This document shows positions 29,801-38,400 of a stretch of 64,000 nucleotides of DNA, one piece after another (position 1 is the first letter of the stretch; every line of letters starts with the position of its first letter). Where the stretch lies: NCBI RefSeq assembly GCF_905404315.1, contig NC_066309.1, positions 1,922,001-1,986,000 on the forward strand, read 5' to 3'. The notes beneath the pieces are model-generated. The model saw only the letters and a program-made list of their open reading frames with translations. It searched no databases and was not told the DNA's origin. This DNA comes from Leptidea sinapis. Taxonomy: Eukaryota > Arthropoda > Insecta > Lepidoptera > Pieridae. Both the position numbers and the translations under genes were made by a program.

Positions 29801-30519
29801 ACATATACAACATTTACAGGGCCGCTAAGCAATCTTGGGTAGACAAAATTATTGAGTGGCACGCCGTTCGCCGCCAAGACTGGTCGCTGTCCGAGTTAAA
29901 CTATATCTTTTTATGTACGTAAACGTAGGTATAAACTTCTAGGAGACCGCTAAGATATGGTACTGTTCTATTACTTGTATTGTGGGTATTGAATTTTGAT
30001 GAAAAATTGCTTATATGATAGGTAGTGAATTTACTCACTATTCCAAAGTTAATAAGACTTAACATCTTGTCTCAAAGTGCAGACCGCAATTGCGATACCA
30101 CTTACAATTTAGCAGACAAGGAACTCTCTACATTCTTGATAAAGTACCTACAGTATCAATTCCCATTGCCTTTTAACCCTTGTATAACAATCTACTATTT
30201 TATAAGTTAAAATTATTTATGCATTCATCTTTCTTTACAGAGATTCACATCTGAATTATTGAAGTTACCTGATGTTTATTTTGTAACATACCGAGAAGTG
30301 ATCGATTGGATGAAACGACCAACACCAGTGATACAACTCAAGAAATTCCAACCATGGCAATGCAATAACAAAAGATTTCAAGACAGCGAAATAGCTTGCC
30401 AAAAACCAAACACATGCAAGCTACCTTCAAAAGTTCTCGAGCACGATAAATATATGATCACATGTATAGATTGTCCAAAGAGCTATCCGTGGATTAGAAA
30501 TGAGTTTGGTGTTGAATAA
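14645..30519 (+). CDS. Chitin deacetylase-like protein (ChtBD2 - LDLa - deacetylase), predicted inactive; 5' exon not found
   Basis: Secreted cuticle/matrix protein family acting on chitin. Exons: 14645-14817, 17042-17178, 21335-21460, 23830-24038, 25751-25870, 27271-27428, 29046-29290, 30241-30519. All introns are GT-AG and phases join without a break, giving 481 aa from the first visible codon. The order ChtBD2, LDLa, polysaccharide deacetylase is that of insect CDA groups I/II; CDA3 is my best guess. The first ChtBD2 cysteine and the signal peptide are missing, so at least one exon lies upstream. Active-site positions are changed: TFDD is TFDG, the H(S/T)xxH motif reads NSITN, and the C-terminal FHSTW-type motif reads LNATW. 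The fold is conserved but catalysis is unlikely. AATAAA lies at ~30579. Confidence 0.93.
17042..17178 (+). CDS. Deacetylase-like gene, LDLa exon
   Basis: Encodes an LDL receptor class A repeat with five cysteines and the acidic CVDSSDE end. The sixth cysteine follows directly in the next exon (GWC). Acceptor TTTTTTACAG, donor GTAAGT. The Ca-binding acidic residues are retained. Confidence 0.92.
17268..17582 (+). repeat. Family A repeat in the deacetylase-like gene intron
   Basis: Nearly full-length copy of the ~310-bp unit, starting about 90 bases after the LDLa exon donor. Confidence 0.8.
18896..19290 (+). mobile_element. tRNA-derived SINE (family E) with perfect cloverleaf head
   Basis: The tRNA-like part at 19133-19202 has a 7-bp acceptor stem (GAACGGT/ATCGTTC), D-stem GCTC/GAGC, anticodon stem CCGGC/GCCGG and a T-arm ending TTCGAATCCCGC. 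The anticodon loop ACGGAAC lacks the universal U33. A fixed tail (ATTTTATTTGTG then AGTGAGGGTTATCA) follows and also precedes the head. The repeated tail marks a SINE, not a tRNA gene. Confidence 0.8.
19340..19450 (+). repeat. LINE 3' fragment shared with 61130-61250
   Basis: GATTTATTTGTATGAATCG through CGCCAATATATCGGCATAC is nearly identical in the two places and in the same orientation. Confidence 0.7.
19905..20258 (+). mobile_element. P-element-like MITE carrying a THAP-domain start (copy 1)
   Basis: Related to 33403-33777 and 60333-60687. An ATG at 20075 opens MPSCVVEMCKNNNIKVFVDK then stop, the conserved N-terminus of a THAP zinc finger. THAP is the DNA-binding domain of P-element transposases. 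The right end CGGAGTCCTTCTTTTTTTTA...CCGTG is preserved; the left end is eroded. Confidence 0.75.
20935..21280 (-). mobile_element. Jockey-type LINE fragment, reverse transcriptase C-terminus
   Basis: A 99-aa open stretch reads HIRRNLLQKRAIRAIYNL, then LREQFKEISILTVASQYIL, the familiar C-terminal region of Jockey-like reverse transcriptases. It lies just upstream of the exon at 21335. Confidence 0.85.
21335..21460 (+). CDS. Deacetylase-like gene, linker exon
   Basis: Begins GWCDISYDPNGALPCDP and carries the PNCFCTKNGTDTPG block that in insect CDAs joins LDLa to the catalytic domain. Symmetrical phase 0 exon, 126 bases. Confidence 0.92.
21461..23829. other. Intron with degenerate repeats
   Basis: Largely unrecognised. 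A second THAP-like start lies at ~22467 (see separate entry). No exon could be supported, and phase 0 joins cleanly across it. Confidence 0.6.
22467..22545 (+). pseudogene. THAP-domain N-terminal remnant, second family
   Basis: The ATG opens MPSCVIGRCTNYESKKNHRI and ends shortly afterwards in a stop. The C-x4-C spacing and MPSCV start match a THAP zinc finger. The flanks differ from the 19905 family, so it is a separate P-like or THAP-containing transposon remnant. Confidence 0.55.
23830..24038 (+). CDS. Deacetylase-like gene, exon with motif 1 and start of motif 2
   Basis: Contains QMITLTFDGPVNHENWDIY, where active deacetylases have TFDD. The exon ends in HEIAVNSIT, where active enzymes have a metal-binding His before the Ser. 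Acceptor CATTACAG, donor GTGAGT, phase 2. Confidence 0.92.
24039..25750. other. Intron, with a GC-richer block at ~25095-25615
   Basis: AT-rich except for 25095-25615, which is clearly richer in GC. Its edges carry inverted GCGGGCTACGGCG / CGTTAGCCCGTAGACG-like sequence, suggesting an unrecognised insertion. No exon. Confidence 0.45.
25751..25870 (+). CDS. Deacetylase-like gene, exon completing motif 2
   Basis: Joins the previous exon in phase 2 and reads ...T NRGPAEWWSKNATVEDWF. The second histidine of H(S/T)xxH is therefore Asn (NSITN). Ends MEEFR with donor GTACCG. Confidence 0.9.
25990..26297 (-). repeat. Family A repeat, inverted copy
   Basis: Starts CGAGACGAACAGGACTTTCA and ends CCTGTGCAAAGGAGCCTCCC, the reverse complement of the 14130 copy. 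Confidence 0.78.
26298..27270. other. Intron, nothing recognised
   Basis: AT-rich, without repeats or exons that I can support. Confidence 0.5.
27271..27428 (+). CDS. Deacetylase-like gene, GMRVP exon
   Basis: Reads GMRVPHYSVGWNRQFLMM, then FGFVYDATA and PPFWPYTLDY. This block is strongly conserved in insect CDAs (usually GMRAP.LR.GGN.QF), so the fold is retained although the active site is not. Confidence 0.93.
27685..27895 (+). mobile_element. Short Helitron-like element
   Basis: Begins TCTATCCTATTAATATTATA. Ends with hairpin GGCAAAACAACGTTTGCC, then GGGTCAG and a CTRRT terminus (CTGGT). No terminal inverted repeats, as expected of Helitrons. Confidence 0.72.
28020..28322 (-). mobile_element. 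tRNA-derived SINE (family G), inverted copy
   Basis: Reverse complement of 41885-42205. It contains a B-box-like GGTTCGAATCC-type segment and an A-box-like region, ends GGCTCGGTCGTCCGGATAT-like on the outer side and in an AT microsatellite on the other. Confidence 0.7.
28323..29045. other. Intron, nothing recognised
   Basis: No exon or repeat that I can support. Confidence 0.45.
29046..29290 (+). CDS. Deacetylase-like gene, exon with the C-terminal catalytic-His motif
   Basis: Reads NNQYCPTRSYAGLWEMV, then SGDDVYNILLDNF and APFGIHLNATWLKNNDY. Active CDAs have FHSTW at the last site; here the His is Asn. Phase 1 in, phase 0 out. Confidence 0.93.
29597..30120 (+). repeat. Degraded family A repeat split by a (CA)n tract
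   Basis: The first part (CTTTGCACAGGATG... at 29597-29735) and the last part (GACTTAACATCTTGTCTC... at ~30055-30115) match the family. Between them lie a (CA)11 tract at ~29779-29802 and unrelated sequence. Confidence 0.55.
30241..30519 (+). CDS. Deacetylase-like gene, terminal exon
   Basis: Reads LPDVYFVTYREVIDWMKRP, then FQPWQC, the conserved end of the deacetylase domain, followed by a cysteine-containing tail of about 60 residues ending FGVE. Stop at 30517-30519. Confidence 0.93.
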   Translation, partial: RFTSELLKLPDVYFVTYREVIDWMKRPTPVIQLKKFQPWQCNNKRFQDSEIACQKPNTCKLPSKVLEHDKYMITCIDCPKSYPWIRNEFGVE

Positions 30520-30578
30520 CAATATAAGTGTATAATATAAGTTATAAGTTACCATTTAGATTTAATTACTAGCACACT

Positions 30579-30584
30579 AATAAA
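30579..30584 (+). terminator. Polyadenylation signal of the deacetylase-like gene
   Basis: AATAAA 60 bases after the stop codon. Confidence 0.6.
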
Positions 30585-30872
30585 TTATTCTTGTTTCTGT
30601 TTCATTTTTGCTGTTTTTTTACTATCCAAGGCCCTGTTACATGCAAATAGGCACTAATTATTGAATTGGATCTTGAGTATTCATGGTATAGTAGCATCAG
30701 TTAAAGTTAGGTAAGTATTTTATCAAATATCAGAGTCCAATGAATAAAATATTTTATACTTTCTTATGATGTGATGATGATTGGATTTTGGGTTGTTTTA
30801 CTAAATAATAATGTATCAAATTTGTTCTATTTAAGTTAATAACTCTCACTAATTAAACTCACTTTAATTTTG

Positions 30873-31155
30873 GGTCAAATTTATAAGGCTTTAATACTAA
30901 GTTACAAAGGTGAGTTAATCATAATATTATGTTTCCTGCTTGTTCACCTAGTGACAAAACATGTTACTTTTATCTCTGAATACTAATTATGGGCCCCATA
31001 CATTCATCTTGGGTAAGAGTCAAATTAATAAGGCTTTAATACTAAGTTACAAAGCTGAGTTAATCACATGTTTCCTGCTTTATCACCTAGTGACAAAACA
31101 TGTTACTTTTTGTCTCTGAATACCAATTATGGGCCCCATAATATCTTGGTTAAGA
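30873..31155. repeat. 146-bp tandem duplication
   Basis: Two direct copies (30873-31018 and 31019-~31155) share AAGGCTTTAATACTAAGTTA, TCACCTAGTGACAAAACATG and AATTATGGGCCCCATA. It lies between the convergent deacetylase-like and LSM7 genes. Confidence 0.85.
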
Positions 31156-31307
31156 GTATGAATATTATATATTTGTACATTTGAAATTCAATTTAATTTA
31201 AGCAACATCTTAAAAATCTCAAAGTTTACCAATGCTTTATGACTAGACTAGACCTATATGTGTGCCTGAGTACCAACTTATACACACATCAACTTAATAT
31301 ATGGATA

Positions 31308-31600
31308 TAATATAATAATAATAATATTGACACACTTTTTACACAAATTATCTTGCCCCAAGTTAAGCATATATAGCCTGTGTTATGGGTTACAAGACAA
31401 TGATATATTTAATACAATATACTTACTTAAACATACATATATTCATATAAACATACATAAATACATTTAAACATCCATGACTCGGAAACAAACATCTATA
31501 TTCATCATATAAATGCTTGCACCTACCGGGATTCGAACCCGGGACCTCTAGCTTAGTAGGTAGGATCGCTAACCACTCGGCTATCAGGATATCAACTTTA
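31308..31600 (-). mobile_element. tRNA-derived SINE (family F)
   Basis: On the minus strand an A-box (TAGCCGAGTGG) and B-box (GGTTCGAATCC) are followed by a body shared almost exactly with 51155-51430 and ending in (ATT)n. The T-arm is intact but the anticodon arm does not fold, so it is not a tRNA gene. Confidence 0.82.
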
Positions 31601-31977
31601 TACCTCAAAAACTTTAGACAGCAACATCATAGAGGATGTAACCTTGACAGATAGCTTTCTTACACTGTCATTCGAAATATGTGATCCCAACCTCAAATTT
31701 GCATTACACTCCAAGAGCAAAATTTTATCCTCCAACCACTATATCCTTTTCTGTATCCCTGACAAAGTATGTCATATATTCATAGTCATATAGTATAGTA
31801 TGTCATAATATTCCATAGTCTCTTGTTCACATTTATAATAATTATAAGGTTGAAGTAGATGATGGGATCCATGGCAATGTCACAAGAATAAAATTTATAA
31901 TTTTGCTATAAAAATAGCATAATTTATTGTAATCTTATATTTATTTCCTTAAATTTAAATTACTTATTAAGTTAATA
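31601..31977. other. LSM7 3' flank, nothing recognised
   Basis: Probable 3' UTR of LSM7 on the minus strand. AATAAA-type signals occur on that strand at ~31919-31950. Confidence 0.4.
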
Positions 31978-32572
31978 TTATTCCTGTGCAATGAAAGGGT
32001 TCGGGATAGCTTCCATTCCATCCATTGGACATATAAGGACTACTGATGTTCCTCGGCACACAACTAGACCTAATGCTCTGGTATCTTCCAATAACTTATA
32101 AGGGTCATCAGGGTCTGTAAGTAATTCATATACAAATAAAAATCTATACATTATTTTATGCTCTGTTTGTTTATTTATTTTAATGGGGGCAATTTTTCTT
32201 ACTAAAATGGAATACTCTACACAATAATCGACGATGGCAGGAAAAAAGGGACTTACCTCTTAAATATTCTGTAGTATTATCTAAAACTAAGTTTAACAAG
32301 GGATCGTATCCTTTTAGAATTCCTGCCGCCTCACGACCCCCGGCAAACTTAACTCTTATACTTTTTTCTAGATACTTGCTGAGATCTAGAATAGACTCTT
32401 TTCTTCGCTTTTCCTTGTTGTCACCACCACCTTGACCTCCCTATATACATTAATAAAGCATAAAGTTATGAGTTATTGAAATTTTAGTTTAAAACGCAGA
32501 TAACCTTAAAATACTAATAGGAAGCGGCTAATTATTTACCTTATTTTTTTCACCTGCTTCTTTGGAGGCCAT
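31978..32572 (-). CDS. LSM7: U6 snRNA-associated Sm-like protein LSm7
   Basis: 117 aa, three exons on the minus strand: 32540-32572 (11 codons), 32257-32440, 31978-32114. Splice sites are GT-AG with consistent phases (0 and 1). Sm motif 1 begins at SILDLSKYLEKSIRVKF and includes GGREAAGILKGYDPLLN; Sm motif 2 is LGLVVCRGTSVVLIC. The end DGMEAIPNPFIAQ is diagnostic of LSm7. It is a subunit of the LSm2-8 ring that binds the U6 snRNA 3' end in the nucleus and of the LSm1-7 ring that promotes decapping in the cytoplasm. The short charged N-terminus (exon 1) is typical. Divergent from TRAPPC9. Confidence 0.98.
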
Positions 32573-32733
32573 TATATTACTTATTTTCTTAATTTATTCA
32601 ACAGAAGGAAGAACAAACAGAAATACAAACTTAGTTAAAAGTTATTTGAAACTCTGGTTTACTCTAACAATATATTTATTTACATTTGAATTTCCAAAAT
32701 CGAACTTGAATTTGACATTTGTCATTTCTTTGC

Positions 32734-34312
32734 CTTTAAGCGCTTATTGCACATCACTGAACTTAGTCGTCTAAATTCAGAAGCAATTTAAAAATTAGAA
32801 GCTTCTGATCACACTGTCCTAAATTTAGTAACTGATTACTGAATCAGGTACCACTTGAAGCGGACGTGTCGTATGTGAAGATGGCTCCTGATAGCCCTGG
32901 CAAGTTATCTACGAATGGATTCGAGATCATTCGACAAATTATTTTATCTTATTACACCGTTCATTCAAAAGCAAGATAGTAATATTGCAGAAGAAAGATT
33001 GATCCTAACACTAAGATTTATCGCAATAGGAAATTCATAGCAAGATTTAAAATTTAATTCTCTTATCCCAACCCCTGCTGATATAAATTGTCACTGAAAC
33101 TTCTGGACTGTTACTATTATTCCGTAACACAAAACAAAACTTAAGCGCATAATACACTTAATTAGTCGTCTAAATTCAGAAGCAACTTTAGAAACAAATT
33201 AGAAGCTTCTGATCACACTGTCCTAAATTTAGCTACTAAATCAGTTACCACTTACCACCTTACAGTTTCACTTAAAGCGCGACGTAGTCGGACGTGTCGT
33301 ATTCGAGGATGGTCCAGTATTGTTTGGACACCAAAAATTGGCCTTTGCTGAGCCCTGGCGGTTGGCTCAATTAAAATAGAAAAAGAAAATCATGAGTGAA
33401 AGCACGGACTAGTAAAAAAATAAGGACTCCGTGTCACCTTAAATAACAGTGTAGCACCAAAACAAGCCGATTAACGTGTAAATATATAGCCCCACGCACA
33501 CACTTACAGTACTACACGCCGATAGGAGCCCATTATGAGAATTGTCATCGTCTGTGATAGATCAGTTTGCGTCTCAATAAAATATTTTAAAAATGCCGTC
33601 GTGCGTGGTGTAAAAGTGTAAAAACGATACTTTATAAGTATTTGTGGCCATATATGATTATTAAAGGGAGAAATACATTGTGTTACTAGTATCCCCCGTA
33701 TCCGCAGACACACAAACATAACGGTGCTTCACTTGCTAATATCACGGCGCGGAGTCCTTCTATTTTTACTCTCCGTGGGTGAAAGTTAACAAACATTGTA
33801 AAGAGACATATATAGGTGTTGTAGAACCAACAGATTTCGGAAATCTACAAATGTATTCGAGATCGTTTGAAAAATAATTAAATCATGTGATACCGTTTAT
33901 TTAAAAGCAAGATACTATCTCTACTACGTACTACTACTCCTACGAAAAATTGGTCGTAACACTAAGATTTCTAGCAATAGGTAATTCATATCACGACTTT
34001 AATCTCATTTCTTTAATAGCTCAAGCTCTGCTGACATAAACTATATCTGAAACTTGTTGGGGCTATTACTATTATTCAGGCACATAAAACTTAGATACGT
34101 CATCCACGCACGAAGAGCCATGAGCGACTGAAATCAGTAACTAAATGCAATTAGACGTTTCTAATTAGGCTTCTTAATGATACAGTCAGTCAGAAACCAT
34201 CCTTGCTTCTGAATTTAGGATGCTAGGTTTCTGAATGCGATTATACTTGTCTAAATTCACTAACGACTTAATAAAGAACACTAAATTCAGTTAAGTGTAA
34301 TAAGCGCTTAAG
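32734..34312. mobile_element. Nested MITE cluster between LSM7 and TRAPPC9
   Basis: The left edge TTAAGCGCTTATTGCACATC and right edge (GTGTAATAAGCGCTTA) are inverted copies. Inside, the CTAAATTCAGAAGCAA / TAGAAGCTTCTGATCAC blocks occur at 32770-32830 and 33165-33235, with related ones at 34150-34310. A P-like MITE (33403-33777) is inserted among them. Probably several copies of one hairpin MITE family inserted into each other. Confidence 0.6.
33403..33777 (+). mobile_element. P-element-like MITE (copy 2) with terminal inverted repeats and 8-bp duplication
   Basis: Left end CACGGACTAGTAAAAAAATA and right end (...TATTTTTACTCTCCGTG) are inverted repeats of ~28 bases sharing AAGGACTCCG. Flanking 8-mers AGTGAAAG / GGTGAAAG differ at one base; 8 bp is the P-element duplication length. 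The internal ATG at ~33594 starts MPSCVV and then hits a stop. Confidence 0.82.
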
Positions 34313-34449
34313 ATACGTCCTCCACGCACGAAGAGTCACGAGCGACTGAAGTCGACGAAAACTTAATGCGACTACACCTTCCTAAATGCGTTTCTATTAT
34401 TCAGAAACCATCCTTATTTCTGAATTTAGGATTTTTTAGGATAATAAGA

Positions 34450-34685
34450 GACGAGACGAGCAGGACGTTCAGCTGATGGTAATTGATACGCCCTACCCAT
34501 TACAATACAGTGTTGCTCGGGATTCTTGAAAAACCCAAAAATTTTGAGCGGCACTATAATAGTGCTCGTCACCTTGAGACATAAGTAATATGTTAAGTCT
34601 CATTTGCCCAGTAAATTCAAAACACAGTGATGTTTACACTTTACTGCTTCACGGCAGAAATAGGCGCCGTTGCGGTACCTAGGAT
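34450..34685 (-). repeat. Family A repeat, partial inverted copy
   Basis: Begins CGAGACGAGCAGGACGTTCA and is interrupted before the conserved CCTGTGCAAAGG end. Confidence 0.72.
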
Positions 34686-34689
34686 GCTA

Positions 34690-35487
34690 GGTTGTTGAAT
34701 GCGATTATACTTGTCTAAATTCAGTAACGACTGAACTACTAAACTCAATGAAGTGTAATAAGCACTTTACCCGTAGAGGGAAGAAGAAAAAAATATTGTC
34801 GTTTCAAACCTTAGAATATATAAGATATTGACACTCATTATTCTAAGTTTGAAACCACATTTTTCGTGTTTAAGGTTCGGTTACAGGCACTTTTATTATA
34901 CACAAAGGTACTCTGTGACAGCTATGTAGGGACCAAGGATGGACTTACTGGATTAGGCGCCTATTGCCCTACCGCAATCGCCGATCTAGGAAATTGCCCC
35001 AGCTAACCACATAATATTTACTCACCACTTTTACAACCTAGGACACTCCTTCGGCAGATGTGTGGGACGTGAATAGTCCGCTTAACAATTGACATTTTGA
35101 TTTTGGCGTTGACAGTTGTTTTGCCACCTCTGTTTGTGTTTTGTATTTATAATTTTGTTTCCTTTTGCGTACCTTTACGAATAAGATTAAATTTTATTAA
35201 AATCAAATAAGGACTGTAGGTTATTGTTAACCTGTATATTATCCTGAAATATTTCATAGTCCATGCGATAATGGATGATAAGATAAACTAGCATTTCAGT
35301 GACCGTACTAAAATCGAGTACACATTTACGTTAATTCTAAGAGTAGACTGATTGCCACTCTGTAATAATGGATCCAGTCTTCCTATTGTAACAATAAAAG
35401 TTTATTAAATAAATTTATTCGCAAGTCATAATTTCAATGCGCTCATCGGTGAGTTATATACTTTCTGACGCGCCGGGAGAGTCAGTT
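34690..35487. other. Upstream region of TRAPPC9
   Basis: No repeat recognised after ~34770. It probably includes promoter and 5' UTR. An in-frame ATG at 35437 would add 17 residues, but the family conventionally starts at the MSHPDY-type methionine. Confidence 0.4.
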
Positions 35488-38400
35488 ATGTCGCACCCTG
35501 ACTACTCACAGCAGGCTCAACACCATGGTTGCTTATTGATCTTAGTTAAAGGTATTGGAGGAGTATTGAAAAATTTTAACAAATTATGGGATCGTGTACA
35601 AAAAGTAAACAATATAAAAGTGACAGGTAATTTAGATTTTTACTTTCTATTATATTCAATACAATATAAATATATATGTACCAAAAAAAGTGTACTTCAT
35701 AGGTAAAAATACTTTTTAACCTTTGCTATGCTGGTGTGTAGTCAAATATCAATGGTGACTCAGTATCAACAAATTTTATGTGTTCCAAACTCTTTTAGAG
35801 ACATTATGAAGTTGAATGAATGAATTTCTTAAATTAGTTAACATTTTATAGGAAAATATCAAGTCAATTCTCAATCTTATTGCTCTTTAAAGTCTTCTTT
35901 AAAACTGAAGAATTAGAAACATTAGATTCTTAAATTATCATCATTTATCTGATATATTGTTGCCTTGCTTAATACTTCAGTCAATCAAAGAAAATACTGA
36001 GTATTTAAATTTAATGGTACATTAGGTTAAATGTTGTCTCTCACCACTAAGTATTTTCTGCACCTACCTTTAAATAAGTCACTAATATATTTTATGAGAC
36101 ATAATATATATTTTTTGCTTGTAGATTCACAAGGACAAATAAGGGATATCTGGGTTCGATATGTGCAGGATTATCCTGTTGAAAATAATGATTGGGGAGA
36201 CTTCCAAACTCATAGGTATTATACATTATATAATATTGCTCTATTTTTACTTCTACTACCTAAATGTGAGTTGTGCCACTGATCTTTCATCTAAAGAGCT
36301 GATAAAAGTTGCTGTTGAAAGGAAACTCAAAATCTTTATAGAATCAAACCACAAACATTGTTATTACATTAATTACATGTTTCACCTTCATTAGGTGAAC
36401 AATACCATGTAGTCTTTTTGCATTAATTGATTCATATGCTCAAGAAAATTCTATTTGTATATATGGCTTTTCTTTCCCAATTTTTAATGCATCTTTCAAT
36501 TTCTAGGCGACTTCTGGGATTGATCACATTTAGTAAATACACAAATCAAGTTGAGTTAAATGAAGTGTGTCGTGTTCATGAATCACTTAAAGTTAAATAT
36601 TCGAATACTTTGTATGATTCTCGAGCATTTATATTTGGTCCTGGAACCAATCTGAAGAGACCTGTGCAAGAACCAGAAACATACAGTGTGTATGAGGATG
36701 ACAAACTATCAAAAGAGAAGACAAGTACTTGTGACAGGTAAGTAAAATGACAGTGGTGCAATAGTGACACAGAGAATCAAAATGGTTTTCATAATTTACT
36801 CAGCATAAAGCTACTCATATTTGCGTCAAATTGTGTTGCTCCAACATTATCAAAATCAGTAGTTGGAAATAAAATGTAAAATGTAAAGTTGGAAATAAAT
36901 GTAGTGTTCTGTCAATGAGTATTATTTTATGTGTATCAATAGATTGCTTATAATTATGATGATTTGAGTGAATGTATCAGAAAGCTATTGTGAAGCAAGC
37001 TATAAGACCATGCAAAGTAAACCATCTTATAAATAAAATAATGGTCAGAACTTCGTGAGGAAGTAGGGTGCCGAATGTTACACTCGGTTTTGGTTTATCT
37101 GAAAAATTTAGTGCCCTGGGGCAGTACTAATTTGGGAAGGTTAAGATAATACATAATAGATCTATATATTATACTCTTTATTGTCCATTTTCTAATGTAA
37201 GATGCCAATATTCTATAGTGAATCTCTATTTCATATGATATTCTTAATTTTTAAATCCATTTTCTATAGAAAACATCTGTCACATTCATTCAAATAAGCT
37301 AAAATACAATTACATCCCATAGATAAATTATTAAATCAGACTGAATCCAAAAGTAGGGAATGGATTAAATTAAAATTGATAGATCGCCAATTTAGTATAA
37401 CAATTTATTATAGAAATCCAACTAATCAGAAATTGCTATTAAAGCCTGGCTTATTGATTTTATATATCCAATAATCATTTACAAACATATGCTAAATATA
37501 TTGTATGGGCTTATTTATAGTACTTTTACATAGTGACAGTCATATTATAGTAACTGCAGCCATACCCTTTTTTTTTCATTTTTTTACTTTGTGTCAAGAA
37601 CTTCAATGGATCAGTAATTTAATTTATTTTTAGAATATCACTACCCAGTGAGGCAGCTGAAAGCCTCTCGTCTGCAGAAAGTTTTTCAAGATCACCCTCA
37701 TCAACTGCCTCATATTCAAATCAAGAAGAAAACTTTACAACTCCATCTAATTTCAAAACTCATGCCATGTTTTACGGAGAAAATGACCCAATGTTAGATA
37801 TGGAACAACAAATATCAGATCTTATCAACTCATTGTTTTGGGTTGTTGAATCGAAGAGACTGGAGAGGTCGAAAGAAAAGTTGGAGAAAGTTTCTCTTTT
37901 GTTGGTGCCATTTGAAAAAAAGGATTATGTTGGTGAGTCTAGAAATAAGTCACTGCTTGCAATTCTATACCCCTCTGGTTGGAGGCTACCTAGGAGGATA
38001 TCATTGAGTGTGTTGAGGTGAACAGACAAAATCTATATAATTGGCTACAAATCAGAAATGCGACTTTTACAACAAGTTTACATTATGTTGTTGTTCCAAA
38101 TTGACTTTTATTACAACTCGTGTATATAGCTTTTATCTAATATATAAAATTCTCATGTTGTTGTGTTTGTAGTTACACTCCTTCGAAACGGCTTGACCGA
38201 TTGTCATGAAATTTTGAGTGCATATTGGGTAGGTCTGAGAATCGGACATCTATTTTTCATCCCCATAAATTTTAAGGGTGGTCCACACCAAATTTTTATT
38301 TTAATTTATTTGACATTTTTTTTAAATTTGTTTGATTATGAGTCAACATTAAAAAATACATACAACTTCAAATTTTCACCCATCTACGATCAACAGTTAC

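Noticed and set aside
31519..31590. tRNA gene on the minus strand
   Set aside because: A and B boxes and the T-arm are present, but the anticodon and acceptor stems do not pair, and the sequence repeats at 51430 with the same body.
35437..35487. Upstream in-frame ATG as TRAPPC9 start
   Set aside because: The extra 17 residues resemble nothing in the family, while MSHPDYSQQA matches the usual N-terminus. Kept only as a possibility.
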